Shown here in pieces: positions 24,195 to 32,472 of a stretch of DNA of 64,000 bases (its first letter is position 1; each line of letters begins with the position of its first letter). Made by a program: the position numbers and the translations under genes. The notes below the pieces were generated by a model. The model saw nothing but the letters and a program-made list of their open reading frames with translations, ran no database searches and was not told the DNA's origin. The stretch is from Rubripirellula lacrimiformis (GTDB lineage Bacteria; Planctomycetota; Planctomycetia; Pirellulales; Pirellulaceae). Location: NCBI RefSeq assembly GCF_007741535.1, contig NZ_CP036525.1, forward strand, positions 620,001 through 684,000, in the 5' to 3' direction.

Positions 24195-25326
24195 TCACGA
24201 ACAACAGGCCGTGCTGGCAACGGTTCTAAGAACAGCCGTCGACGCCATCGTCATCATCGACCAGCGCGGGACGATCGAATCGGTCAACCCGGCAACCGAG
24301 CGGTTGTTCGGGTATTCCGCCGACGAAATGCTCGACCAGAACGTCAAGATGCTGATGCCGTCGCCGTATCAAGAAGAGCACGACGGGTACCTCGATCGCT
24401 ATCACAAAACAGGCGAGCGGCGGATCATCGGGATCGGTCGGCAGGTGATGGGCAAGCGAAAAGATGGCAGCACATTTCCGCTGCATCTAGCCGTCAGCGA
24501 AGTCGATGTTGGGCAGCGAAAATTGTTTGCGGGCATCATTCGCGACATCAGCGATCTGAAAGCCGTGGAAGACGAACTGAAACAGCTAAACGCGACTCTG
24601 GATCAGCGTGTCAAAGATCAGGCCGATCAGCTGTATCAAGCTCAATGTGATCTGCAAGAAAAGGAGCGGTTCGCGATGCTTGGCCGAATCTCGGGCGGCA
24701 TTGCTCACGAGATCCGTAACCCGTTGAACGCGATGAAGACGTCTGCGTATTACCTGCTGAATGCGAAATCACCCTCGCAAGCCAAGGTCCACGAACATCT
24801 GACTCGCATCGATCGGCAAGTCACTGTCATCGACAGTGCAGTGACGGCGCTGTCCGATTTGGCGAGGCTTCCCGAACCCAACGCCACGGCAATCGACGTC
24901 GCTGCCATGTTGGACGAAATTCTTTGCGATAAGAAACTGCCTGACGACATTGAGGTCGAACAGGACTTCCCGGATGATCTTCCGCTCGCGTTGGCGGATC
25001 AGAAGCAGTTGCCCATTGTGTTCAGCAATCTGATCTCGAATGCCAGGGATGCGATGCCCGACGGCGGCGTCCTTCGATTATCCGTTCGGTCCGAAGGGCA
25101 ACAAATGTTGGTAACCGTGTGCGACAGCGGAACCGGGATGGCACCCGAAGTTCTCGATCGAATCAGCGAACCATTCTTTTCAACCAAAGCCCGGGGGATG
25201 GGATTGGGCATGGCCATCACGGTCGCCATTCTGGAAAAGAACCGTTGCCAAATGCAGATGGAATCCGCTGTTGGCAAGGGCACAACCTTTTGTATCGCGA
25301 TACCACTTGCCGGAGACATCGCGTGA
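24187..25326 (+). CDS. fixL: FixL-type heme-PAS sensor histidine kinase
   Basis: A 379-residue kinase. The PAS domain (about 12-125) closely follows the oxygen sensor FixL: NPATERLFGYSADEML, then EEHDGYLDRYHKTGE, then IIGIGRQVMGKRKDG and FPLHLAVSE. By alignment in the head, His65 corresponds to the heme-ligating His200 of Bradyrhizobium FixL, Arg71 to Arg206 and Arg85 to the oxygen-contacting Arg220. A coiled linker leads to a canonical H-box AHEIRNPL with His174, and the ATPase has SNLISNARDA, CDSGTGM and GMGLGMAI. It is cytoplasmic. It is likely to sense oxygen (or NO/CO) and to pass the signal to the double-receiver protein whose start overlaps its stop. The symbol reflects sensor-domain likeness, not nitrogen fixation. 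Confidence 0.88.
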   Translation: MRDHEQQAVLATVLRTAVDAIVIIDQRGTIESVNPATERLFGYSADEMLDQNVKMLMPSPYQEEHDGYLDRYHKTGERRIIGIGRQVMGKRKDGSTFPLHLAVSEVDVGQRKLFAGIIRDISDLKAVEDELKQLNATLDQRVKDQADQLYQAQCDLQEKERFAMLGRISGGIAHEIRNPLNAMKTSAYYLLNAKSPSQAKVHEHLTRIDRQVTVIDSAVTALSDLARLPEPNATAIDVAAMLDEILCDKKLPDDIEVEQDFPDDLPLALADQKQLPIVFSNLISNARDAMPDGGVLRLSVRSEGQQMLVTVCDSGTGMAPEVLDRISEPFFSTKARGMGLGMAITVAILEKNRCQMQMESAVGKGTTFCIAIPLAGDIA

Positions 25327-26048
25327 ACGGAAAGCGCGTGTTGATCGTCGATGACGATGTGGATATTTGTTCCAACATCAAGGATATCTTGGATGACTTG
25401 GGCTATTGCACCGATGTGGCCTACGATGGTCCGGCGGCACTCCGTTTGGTCCGCTGCAACCCGTACGACGTGGCCGTGTTGGACTTTTCCATGCCCGGCA
25501 TGGACGGTGCGACGGTGCACCATGAAATGATCAAGCTGCGACCGGAAATCGCTGCCATCATGGTAACCGCCCACGCAGACGGCGACGGTGCCCAACGGGC
25601 TCGCGATGGCGGTATCCAGCAGTTGCTTCGTAAACCGGTCGACCTTGGCGAACTGTTGCCGTTGATCGATCAATTAGCGAATTCACCGATCGTTCTGGTC
25701 GTCGATGATGATCCGGAGTTCTGTCAAACGCTATCGCAGGTGTTGCGAGAACGATCTTATCGTGTGTGCATGGCGCACAACAAAGAAGACGGCGTCTCGA
25801 AGGCTGTTGGTGCGAATTACCAGGTCGCGTTGATTGACCTCAGCCTTTGCAATGGAGCAACCGATGGCTGCGAGGTGCTCCGGCAAGTGTTGCAAGTCAA
25901 TCCATCGGCACGCACCATCCTGATCACGGGCTATCGTGACGAAGCCGACCAAGTGTTGGACGGATTAAGGGCAAACGGATTGGCCGACGTCTGTTACAAA
26001 CCACTGGATTTGGGCGTTCTGATCGACATGATCGATCGCCATCACTGA
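25323..26048 (+). CDS. double-receiver response regulator without output domain
   Basis: A 241-residue protein with two receiver domains, about 4-118 and 124-240. Both keep acidic residues, phospho-acceptor aspartates (AVLDFSMPGMD and ALIDLSLCNG) and the conserved lysine (RKPVDLGE and YKPLDLGV). There is no DNA-binding or enzymatic output, so it may relay phosphate between kinases and the NtrC-type activators, or act by protein contact. It starts with GTG inside the stop of the FixL-like gene (GTGA overlap). Converges with the flavodoxin gene. Confidence 0.85.
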   Translation: MNGKRVLIVDDDVDICSNIKDILDDLGYCTDVAYDGPAALRLVRCNPYDVAVLDFSMPGMDGATVHHEMIKLRPEIAAIMVTAHADGDGAQRARDGGIQQLLRKPVDLGELLPLIDQLANSPIVLVVDDDPEFCQTLSQVLRERSYRVCMAHNKEDGVSKAVGANYQVALIDLSLCNGATDGCEVLRQVLQVNPSARTILITGYRDEADQVLDGLRANGLADVCYKPLDLGVLIDMIDRHH

Positions 26049-26083
26049 TCCGCATGACTGATTGGCGATTTTCTTAAACCGCT

Positions 26084-26737
26084 CTACTGGGTCGTCATCG
26101 ATGGATGCCGCTGCGCCGCGGATTGATCGTTCCCGGCATCGGTGTTGCCCATCATTGCGTTTGGCGAATTCGTGACCGGTGGATTCGTTTGCCGCGTGTT
26201 GTGAACGATCGTAGCGAAGTCGGCGGCAAAGGTATCGACCGCGTCCCAATTGGTGAATTCGTAGTCGCGATCCATTTCGGTCTGGCGGCCCGACTTGTCC
26301 GCGATCCAGTGCATCAGCCGTTTCTTGAACCATCCGTATTTGGAATAGCGAAGCGAGCCGGCAAAACAGGCACGTAGTGAAGGCTCGAATTCGGCTTCTT
26401 GCAGAAACTGGTCGGCCAGCATTTGGACTTCGGCGCGATCCTTGTAGTGTTCGCTGACGATCCCCAGGCTGACGGAGAAGAACGCCGTCGGGATTTCAGT
26501 GAGTCGTTGTCGGTTTTCGCCGATACACCATGCGATCCGTGGGTCATGTTCGGCGAAGTGCAGCGACGATCCCAGCACCACCGCATCATAGGATTCGACT
26601 GCCAACGGGTAGACGTCGTTCCGCGCGACGTCAAAGGTGTCCGTCGGCACACCGTGCTGCGTCAGTGTTTTCGCGATCCGATGGGCAATCCGTTCGGTTT
26701 GTCCTTCGCAAGTGGCGTAGATGATAATCGCACGCAT
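26084..26737 (-). CDS. flavodoxin-domain protein, HemG-like
   Basis: A 217-residue protein with an FMN-binding flavodoxin fold. IYATCEGQTERIAHRIA (about 5-22) is the phosphate loop, LGSSLHFAEHD and SVSLGIVS are the other FMN loops. The pattern matches HemG, the oxygen-independent protoporphyrinogen oxidase that makes heme with quinone as acceptor, including FKKRLMHWIADKSGRQTEMDRDYEFTNW near 140-170. The last 40 residues are a polar tail. Heme made without oxygen would serve the heme-PAS kinase and the cytochrome. Start 26737 is set by the family N-terminus (MRAIIIYAT). It follows the BON gene by 42 bases and probably shares its promoter. Confidence 0.78.
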   Translation of the reverse strand: MRAIIIYATCEGQTERIAHRIAKTLTQHGVPTDTFDVARNDVYPLAVESYDAVVLGSSLHFAEHDPRIAWCIGENRQRLTEIPTAFFSVSLGIVSEHYKDRAEVQMLADQFLQEAEFEPSLRACFAGSLRYSKYGWFKKRLMHWIADKSGRQTEMDRDYEFTNWDAVDTFAADFATIVHNTRQTNPPVTNSPNAMMGNTDAGNDQSAAQRHPSMTTQ

Positions 26738-26779
26738 GGAATTTGGCCTTTGACGCAGAGTTTGGTGGTGGTGATTCAA

Positions 26780-27058
26780 TTACTGGCAGACGCGGATCTG
26801 ATTTCGAATCTGCATTCCAATCGCCAGCGGCCGCACCGATTCCTGGGCGATCTGTTTCAGGTAGTAAGACGGAACACGGCCCTGCAAAACGATCCATCCG
26901 TCCATCGCCTTGGCATGGACGTCGGCCAAGCCACGACGACCGACTCGGCGGATCTGAGCTTCGACGGCCTGTGATTTTTCGTCCAACGAATCTGGCTGTG
27001 TGCGGCCGACCGAAACCGGGACCAGATGTTCCGCCCGACTAGAAGGGGTTTGTGTCAT
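26780..27058 (-). CDS. small BON-domain protein
   Basis: A 92-residue protein. From about residue 30 the BON pattern is visible: VEAQIRRVGRRGLADVHAKAMDGWIVLQGRVPSYYLKQIAQESVRP. BON domains bind membranes or other proteins in stress-related proteins such as OsmY. No signal peptide is evident. It lacks the final VxxVxNxIxV strand sequence in its strict form (IGMQIRNQIRVCQ here). The ATG at 27058 follows a GTGGAA. Promoter 27128-27142 gives a 58-base leader. A second BON protein is at 31868-32167. Confidence 0.78.
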   Translation of the reverse strand: MTQTPSSRAEHLVPVSVGRTQPDSLDEKSQAVEAQIRRVGRRGLADVHAKAMDGWIVLQGRVPSYYLKQIAQESVRPLAIGMQIRNQIRVCQ

Positions 27059-27127
27059 TTCCACGTTACGACCCTTGGGTGAATGTTGAAAAAGATTGAA
27101 ACCTTCGATTCCTACAACCGACAAAAT

Positions 27128-27142
27128 GCGAACAGCGTGCCG
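27128..27142 (-). promoter_or_regulatory. sigma-54 promoter of the BON / flavodoxin operon
   Basis: Minus strand CGGCACGCTGTTCGC: full GGCACG, TCGC at -12. Predicted start about 27116. Divergent to the kinase promoter at 27179. Confidence 0.62.
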
Positions 27143-27178
27143 AAGAACGTTTGGAATTTCTCGGCACCGATGCAAATC

Positions 27179-27193
27179 TGGCACTCGCTGTGC
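27179..27193 (+). promoter_or_regulatory. sigma-54 promoter of kinase 27227-28363
   Basis: TGGCACTCGCTGTGC: full TGGCAC, GTGC at -12 followed by AT. Predicted start about 27205, 22 bases before the ATG at 27227; this also excludes longer frames upstream. Confidence 0.65.
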
Positions 27194-27226
27194 ATTCGTA
27201 GTGGAAACGCAAGGAAGCGTTCACCG

Positions 27227-28363
27227 ATGGCGAGATTCAATATGCAGACAAATACCAACCCATTGCGGCGAAATCGACTGGCTGACTTGCTGATGCAAAC
27301 ATCGCCTGCGGCGATCGTTTTGACCGATTCCCGGGGAATCATCGAGGCCATGAACGATGTCGGCGAGCAGTCGTTTGGCTATCAAGAGACGGAATTGTTG
27401 GGGCAGCCGATCGATTTGATTTTCCCAGGCGATTCGTCCAGTGCCGATGCGTCACACTGTGCGTGCATTTTGTCACAACTGGGCGATCCCGACCCCTCGA
27501 AGATCCTGTTTCTTGGCGCTCGCCGCAAAGATGGATCGACCTTGCCGACGCAGGTAACGCTGCACGCTTTGACCACCCCCAGCGGGGAATCACGGCTTGC
27601 CAATGTGATCGACCTGACCGACGAAACGCAGCACCCCGCGGCGGCTCGTCGCTGTATATCGAATCACGAAAAGCGGATTCAGGGCGAGCGTTTGGCGGCC
27701 GTGTTGCAGATGGTGTCCGGCCTGGCGCACGAATCACGCAATGCTCTCCAACGGGCTCAATCCTGCCTAGACCTTTTGCAGTTGGACCTGGTCGGGAAAT
27801 CGGATCTGTTGGACCTGACGGACCGCATCGGGGATGCATTGAAGGATATTCATCGCAACTACGAAGAAGTCAAAAACTATGCTGCCCCCATCACGCTCGT
27901 GCGAACGACCGTGGATCTGGGACAGATTTGCCAAGACGCATTCGCTGAACTGATTGAATCCCTTGGCACCGATGTCCCGCGATTGGCCGTGCAAAGCAAC
28001 AATCGTTGCCAAGACGTCAAATTGGATGCCGACCGAATTCGCAGTGTTTTGCGTCATCTGTTGGAGAACGCCATTCAGGCCAGTCCAGCTGATAGCGTGA
28101 TCGAATTTGAATTCGACTGCACCGGTACCAGCGACGAGGGGGAACTTCAGATCCGTGTACGGGATCACGGCGAAGGCCTGACCGCCGAAGTGGAGACCCG
28201 CATGTTCGAGCCATTCTTCACCACCAAAACGAAGGGCACCGGTCTAGGGCTGGCCGTCTGCCGCCGAATCGTCGAGGCACACCGCGGAAGCATCCAAGCG
28301 GTCAACCACTGCGGCGGCGGCACGCAGGTGACCATCCGGATCCCACGCGGTCGCGTCCCCTAG
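27227..28363 (+). CDS. PAS-domain sensor histidine kinase
   Basis: About 378 residues. PAS domain (about 20-135; SPAAIVLTDSRGIIEAMNDVGEQSFGY) without the heme histidine of FixL, then a kinase with His168 in the unusual H-box AHESRNALQR. The ATPase shows LRHLLENAIQA (N-box), RDHGEGL and GTGLGLAVCRRIVEAHRG. No transmembrane segment, so it is cytoplasmic. The start is set by AAGGAA upstream and by the sigma-54 promoter. It has no adjacent response regulator, so it may feed the NtrC-type activators shared by the region. Confidence 0.88.
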   Translation: MARFNMQTNTNPLRRNRLADLLMQTSPAAIVLTDSRGIIEAMNDVGEQSFGYQETELLGQPIDLIFPGDSSSADASHCACILSQLGDPDPSKILFLGARRKDGSTLPTQVTLHALTTPSGESRLANVIDLTDETQHPAAARRCISNHEKRIQGERLAAVLQMVSGLAHESRNALQRAQSCLDLLQLDLVGKSDLLDLTDRIGDALKDIHRNYEEVKNYAAPITLVRTTVDLGQICQDAFAELIESLGTDVPRLAVQSNNRCQDVKLDADRIRSVLRHLLENAIQASPADSVIEFEFDCTGTSDEGELQIRVRDHGEGLTAEVETRMFEPFFTTKTKGTGLGLAVCRRIVEAHRGSIQAVNHCGGGTQVTIRIPRGRVP

Positions 28364-28589
28364 GCGTGAAAGTAGGCGATCCCCCCACTTCGGCGGTGAT
28401 CCTCTTTGGCCAGGTTTACAGTTGTCTCGACGCGACGTGACCGTTCGCTCGGTTGCATGGGATGCGTCACGCCGGATGCCGTGCCGGTACCATGGTCGTT
28501 CGGCACGCAGATGGTGGTAGGATGACAAGGCATGCGCGCCCGTGACCAAGCTGGATGATGGGGCCTGTCTCGCCGAACCTACTGGGACA

Positions 28590-30095
28590 ATGATCGATCC
28601 GCTTCAGTATCTTGATCTTGATGTTTCGCCCGAGGCGTTATTGATTCCGGCGGCGCTGCTGTTCATCCACTCGCTAGCGGTGGTTTCGGCCTTCCATTCG
28701 TTGCTGCACGTCCGCACTTCACAAGCCGCGATCGCTTGGGTGGTGGGGCTGGTCACCATCCCCTACGTGACGTTGCCACTGTATTGGATGTTTTCTCGCC
28801 ATCGATTCGAGGGCTATCGAGAGGCGATTCGAGAGGTCGGGGATCAGCATCAACATTCCGTGACGGCGATTCGTCGTGAACTGTTTACCGAGCAGGCCGA
28901 TCGCCCCACGCTGTCTGCGTCGTCGCTATCACTCGTCGCCAGTGTGCTGGAGACACCGATCAGTGCCGGCAACGAATTTCGTTTGCTGATCGATGGGAAA
29001 GCGTTCTTTGATGCGATGTTGATGCAGATTCAGTCGGCGGAACGATACGTTTACGCTTCTTTCTACATCATCCGCGATGACCAGATCGGCAATCAGTTCG
29101 CAGACGCGCTGATCCAACGGGCCAGGGCGGGGGTGACGGTTCGGCTGTTGTATGACGAGGTGGGGTGCCTGCGGTTGTCCAACGGTTACCTGCGTCGCCT
29201 CGTTGACGCCGGTGTGGATGTGCATTCTTTCAATACTCGCCAAGGGTGGGTGAACCGTTTCCAAGTCAACTTTCGCAATCACCGCAAACTGCTTGTCGTT
29301 GACGGCAAACGAGCCATCGTTGGCGGTTTGAACGTGGGCGATGAATATCTTGGCGACGTGCCTTCGATGTCGCCTTGGCGGGACACCAGTGTCGAGGTGG
29401 TCGGCAACCTGACTCGAAAAATTCAAGCGGTCTTTGCTGGTGACTACTACTGGGCGGCAAGGTCCAACTTGCCCGAGGCGGATTGGCAGTGGGACCCTGA
29501 TCACGACGTTCCGGATCCCCAGGATGTATCGGACGCAGGGGACACGCAAGGATTGGCCGTCGCATGTGCAACTGGGCCGGCCGATCATCGCCCGCGGGCG
29601 GTGATGATGTTCGCAGCAGCGATCGGCGCGGCAAAGGAACGACTTTGGATCAGCACACCGTACTTGGTCCCGGATGATGCGTTGTTGGTCGCGCTGGCGA
29701 TGGCCAAGTCACGCGGAGTCGATGTGCGATTGTTGATCCCCACGGTTGCCGATCAATGGGCCGTCTATTTGGCCGGGTTCTATTATGAACGTGAGTTGGC
29801 GGAGATCGGCGTCCCGGTATTCCGATATACCGAAGGCATGCTTCACCAGAAATGCGTGCTCGTGGACGACTCGCTGGCGTTGATCGGTTCGACCAACTTT
29901 GACAACCGATCCCTCTACCTGAACTTCGAACTGCTGATCGCGATCGCGGATCGCCCATTCGTTTCGAAGGTCGCAGCGATGCTGGATCAAGATTTCGACA
30001 ATGCGAAGCATAGCAACCAGTCCGGTCGGCCCCTGCGTCCGTGGTTTGCACGTGCTGGAACAGCGGTTGCGCGTCTGTTCAGTCCGGTGTTGTGA
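28590..30095 (+). CDS. cls: cardiolipin synthase, phospholipase D family
   Basis: About 501 residues. Two N-terminal membrane helices (about 17-37 and 48-72) are followed by two phospholipase D catalytic units with HxK(x)4D motifs: NHRKLLVVDGKRAIVGGLNVGDEYLG (about 230) and HQKCVLVDDSLALIGSTNFDNRS (about 410). It joins two phosphatidylglycerols (or PG with another donor) into cardiolipin at the inner membrane. The start at 28590 places the first helix right after a short tail; a GTG at 28542 is an alternative. More cardiolipin in resting or stressed cells is known from other bacteria. No sigma-54 element was found in the 226 bases upstream. Confidence 0.9.
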   Translation: MIDPLQYLDLDVSPEALLIPAALLFIHSLAVVSAFHSLLHVRTSQAAIAWVVGLVTIPYVTLPLYWMFSRHRFEGYREAIREVGDQHQHSVTAIRRELFTEQADRPTLSASSLSLVASVLETPISAGNEFRLLIDGKAFFDAMLMQIQSAERYVYASFYIIRDDQIGNQFADALIQRARAGVTVRLLYDEVGCLRLSNGYLRRLVDAGVDVHSFNTRQGWVNRFQVNFRNHRKLLVVDGKRAIVGGLNVGDEYLGDVPSMSPWRDTSVEVVGNLTRKIQAVFAGDYYWAARSNLPEADWQWDPDHDVPDPQDVSDAGDTQGLAVACATGPADHRPRAVMMFAAAIGAAKERLWISTPYLVPDDALLVALAMAKSRGVDVRLLIPTVADQWAVYLAGFYYERELAEIGVPVFRYTEGMLHQKCVLVDDSLALIGSTNFDNRSLYLNFELLIAIADRPFVSKVAAMLDQDFDNAKHSNQSGRPLRPWFARAGTAVARLFSPVL

Positions 30096-30123
30096 TTCGG
30101 ACGTCGGTGACGATTGTCCAAGT

Positions 30124-30138
30124 TGGCACTTCGATTGC
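30124..30138 (+). promoter_or_regulatory. sigma-54 promoter of universal stress protein 30174-31055
   Basis: TGGCACTTCGATTGC: full TGGCAC and TTGC followed by A. Predicted start about 30150, 24 bases before the ATG. Confidence 0.8.
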
Positions 30139-30173
30139 AGTGTATTGCGGGATCACAAAAGGAATCATCTGCA

Positions 30174-31055
30174 ATGAAGAAAGTCATCCTGGCCACAGAC
30201 GGATCGGAGCTTGCTGAAGATGCCGCCAAATTTTTGGCTCATCTGCCGCATTCCGAACAAGTCGAACTGATCGTGTTGACGGTCATCCCATCGCCACACG
30301 TCAATCCTGCCTATCCGTTGTCGGATTGGGAATTCAAGGTTGTCGAAGGCGAGAAGGCGCTTGCCAACGAAACTTTTCACAAGGTCGAAAAGATATTCGA
30401 AGGTGCCAACGTCCAACTTGGACACGTCGTGCGGGAAGGGGACCCAGGCGATTGCATCGTCCACTTTGCGACCGAGCAGCGGGCTGACTTGATCGTCATG
30501 GGCGCGCGAGGGAAATCGGCGATCCGACGAATGTTGTTGGGAAGCACAAGCGATTTTGTTGCCACACATGCCCATTGCAGCGTGCTGGTCGTTCGCCCCC
30601 GCAGCGGTGGCGATTCCGGCAGCCCGCTGCGTATCGTCATTGGTTTCCAACAGACCGGACCATCGCAAGCCGCGGTGGAAGAGTTCGCGGAAACCCATTG
30701 GGGCCAACAGTCAGAAGTGGACGTCGTCTGTGTTGTCTCGTCCATGCTTGATTCCGATGATCTGCGTGGCGAAGCCCAAGCGTCCGCGCAAACAGCGGTC
30801 GATCGACTTCGCAATTCATCGCCTCGATCCACCGCTCGCATCGTCGAAAGCGACCACGTGGGCGAGGGGTTGGTTGTCTTTGCAGAAGACCACCAATGTG
30901 ATTTGGTCGTGGTGGGCGAAACGCACCGCAGCTTTCTAGGACGGCTGTTGATTGGCAGCGTGACAAGTTTTGTACTGCGTCACTCGCCTTGCAGCGTTTG
31001 GGTCACACGCAATCGAATCCCCGAGAAGTCGCCCGCGCCGACGCGGCACGGGTGA
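30174..31055 (+). CDS. tandem universal stress protein
   Basis: A 293-residue protein with two Usp domains, closely related to the one at 4755-5654 (MKKVILATDGSELAEDAAKFLAHLPH against MKKIMLATDGSSVAEDAAKFLAHLPH). The first half has a full ATP loop (VMGARGKSAIRRMLLGS). In the second half it reads VVGETHRSFLGRLLIGS, with the second glycine replaced by histidine, parallel to the arginine of its paralogue. AAGGA precedes the ATG at 30174, and the promoter start at 30150 excludes longer frames. Monocistronic. Confidence 0.93.
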   Translation: MKKVILATDGSELAEDAAKFLAHLPHSEQVELIVLTVIPSPHVNPAYPLSDWEFKVVEGEKALANETFHKVEKIFEGANVQLGHVVREGDPGDCIVHFATEQRADLIVMGARGKSAIRRMLLGSTSDFVATHAHCSVLVVRPRSGGDSGSPLRIVIGFQQTGPSQAAVEEFAETHWGQQSEVDVVCVVSSMLDSDDLRGEAQASAQTAVDRLRNSSPRSTARIVESDHVGEGLVVFAEDHQCDLVVVGETHRSFLGRLLIGSVTSFVLRHSPCSVWVTRNRIPEKSPAPTRHG

Positions 31056-31072
31056 ACGTCTGAATCGACGTT
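31055..31072. terminator. hairpin after the universal stress gene (candidate terminator)
   Basis: AACGTC-TGAATC-GACGTT is a perfect 6-bp inverted repeat touching the stop codon; a flanking GGCAC/GTGCC pair could extend it. No T-run follows, so termination is unproven. Confidence 0.3.
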
Positions 31073-31094
31073 GTGCCAGCGGGATGCGGATGGG

Positions 31095-31111
31095 TGTGCT
31101 GAAGCCGCACA
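31095..31111. promoter_or_regulatory. enhancer-like palindrome, 7-base spacer variant
   Basis: TGTGC-TGAAGCC-GCACA, extendable to GTGTGC/GCACAC, lies 30 bases before the -24 box at 31142. The spacer is one base longer than in the other copies. Confidence 0.5.
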
Positions 31112-31140
31112 CTCGTCAACGATTTCTGTCTTTTTCCGCT

Positions 31141-31155
31141 CGGCACTGAAGTTGC
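31141..31155 (+). promoter_or_regulatory. sigma-54 promoter of small gene 31232-31543
   Basis: CGGCACTGAAGTTGC: full GGCAC and TTGC followed by AT. Predicted start about 31167, 65 bases before the ATG. Confidence 0.75.
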
Positions 31156-31231
31156 ATTACCCCAATGAACCGCCGCACTGCTCGGCGCCCGCCTGCAAAT
31201 AAAGTTCAACCAAACAATCAAAGGCAAAACG

Positions 31232-31543
31232 ATGAAAGATCCATTTGTACTGTCCGAATGGGACCGGCTATGCGATCGCCTTCGGAAATGCGCCGAGTCG
31301 ATCGCCAGGGATGTCGACGAGAAGGCCGAATTCCTGCGTCAATCGGATCAGTTTGCTCAGCAGTCACCCCCACAACGCTATCGCGATCTGCTGGAACGAA
31401 CGGCCGCAGCGTCAAGGCTTGCTGTGCAGTGGCAAGATGAGCGGGCCGTCGGATTTAAGCATGAGGAAGAAATGATCGACGAAGCATCGGACGAAAGTTT
31501 TCCCGCCAGCGACCCGCCGACTTTCACGCACGCTCACGCCTAG
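31232..31543 (+). CDS. small acidic protein ending in SDESFPASDPP motif
   Basis: A 103-residue protein of unknown function. The first 85 residues are helical and charged. The end reads MIDEASDESFPASDPPTFTHAHA; the DEASxESFPASDPP motif recurs at the C-terminus of many short stress-linked proteins in proteobacteria and planctomycetes (from memory), which argues that the gene is real and that the tail is a docking signal. No membrane segment. It has its own sigma-54 promoter and palindrome, so it belongs to the same regulon. Confidence 0.75.
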   Translation: MKDPFVLSEWDRLCDRLRKCAESIARDVDEKAEFLRQSDQFAQQSPPQRYRDLLERTAAASRLAVQWQDERAVGFKHEEEMIDEASDESFPASDPPTFTHAHA

Positions 31544-31718
31544 CTGCCACACGGTATTTGACAGTTCCACTCAAGCGACTGTAGCCATCGCGTCGATCCG
31601 AAAGGGCAATGGGGACTCAATGCGGACCGCCGTGACGTCATCGCGATCGTCACTCGGCATTTGCCTCTCTTGGACTTGGAACGACGTATCTGGACGTTGC
31701 GCACTCGCGCTGTCACCC

Positions 31719-31734
31719 TGTGTTCGTATGCACA
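31719..31734. promoter_or_regulatory. enhancer-like palindrome upstream of the second BON gene
   Basis: TGTGT-TCGTAT-GCACA is nearly identical with the copy at 5745-5760 (TGTGC-TCGGAT-GCACA) and lies 54 bases before the -24 box at 31789. The remainder of the 324-base gap 31544-31867 shows no gene that I can support. Confidence 0.6.
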
Positions 31735-31787
31735 AGTGCATGCCGTGAACCGGGCGGAATACCAACTGAGTCACGGATGACCTGTTT

Positions 31788-31802
31788 CGGCACAGGCATT
31801 GC
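31788..31802 (+). promoter_or_regulatory. sigma-54 promoter of the second BON gene
   Basis: CGGCACAGGCATTGC: full GGCAC and TTGC followed by A. Predicted start about 31814, 54 bases before the ATG at 31868. Confidence 0.77.
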
Positions 31803-31867
31803 AAGAGAGACGGTGATCATCCTTTTGGTTTCCAGTCAAACTGAACTCAACACCATTGGTTTTGCGA

Positions 31868-32167
31868 ATGAATGCCCTGCTTGAGCTTGAACGCAGAAAA
31901 GATGAGTGTCGATTGGCCGCACGTGGCCGCGAACAAAGAATCCAGCAGCGTGTTCGAGCCGAGTTGTCGATCCATCAACCGTCGGCTCTGCGCAGTGTGA
32001 CCTGCCGATATCAGCGTGGGATGCTGCAACTTCGTGGCGAAGTCGACTGTGACTATCTGAAACAGTTGGCCCAAGAGTACGCTCGCCGTGTGGACGGAGT
32101 CACCCACGTCGTCAACAGCATTCACGTCATCGACCCATCGGAAACGGTCTCGACGACATCTTTCTGA
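31868..32167 (+). CDS. small BON-domain protein
   Basis: A 99-residue protein with a BON domain from about residue 25: RVRAELSIHQPSALRSVTCRYQRGMLQLRGEVDCDYLKQLAQEYARRVDGVTHVVNSIHVID, including the closing VTHVVNSIHV strand. No signal peptide, so cytoplasmic or peripheral at the membrane. Such domains probably contact phospholipid or partner proteins. Single gene behind a strong sigma-54 promoter. Confidence 0.82.
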   Translation: MNALLELERRKDECRLAARGREQRIQQRVRAELSIHQPSALRSVTCRYQRGMLQLRGEVDCDYLKQLAQEYARRVDGVTHVVNSIHVIDPSETVSTTSF

Positions 32168-32472
32168 TCGCGGGAAGCGTTTCGAACGCTTGATCCTGAA
32201 CCCGGCGGTTACACCCTGATCCACGGTTGCGTCTGCAGCGGTCACGATTCCGATGCACCGGCGACGTCGACTTTTCGGGTAATCGCGATTGGAGCGGTTC
32301 GTGTTGTAACGGCGATGCCGGTTACCGCACTCAGAATCACCCGGCTGAAACATTCCTGGCGGGTGTGACGATAAGCAGGAATATCGCGAACTGTCGTTGA
32401 AATTCGGTCCTGCCGTGTGCAGGGCGAAGCGGCATCGAACTACCACCACCTGCGTCGTCCAGGATCTCACGA
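32168..32472. other. 305-base intergenic stretch before tolC
   Basis: No supported gene. It holds a hairpin at 32175-32191 (AAGCGTT-TCG-AACGCTT) just after the BON stop, perhaps a weak terminator without a T-run. I checked every GG-N10-GC pair on the plus strand and found none, so tolC seems not to have its own sigma-54 promoter. Confidence 0.5.

Noticed and set aside
28364-28589. TTCGGCACGCAGATGG before the cardiolipin synthase gene, a good -24 box
   Set aside because: The position of the -12 GC is GT, so the element is incomplete.
31571-31804. A 77-codon frame on the minus strand in the gap before the BON gene
   Set aside because: No ribosome site or family likeness, and it covers the palindrome and sigma-54 promoter of the BON gene.
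32168-32472. Search for a sigma-54 promoter before tolC
   Set aside because: Every GG in the gap was checked for GC 12 bases on; none fits.
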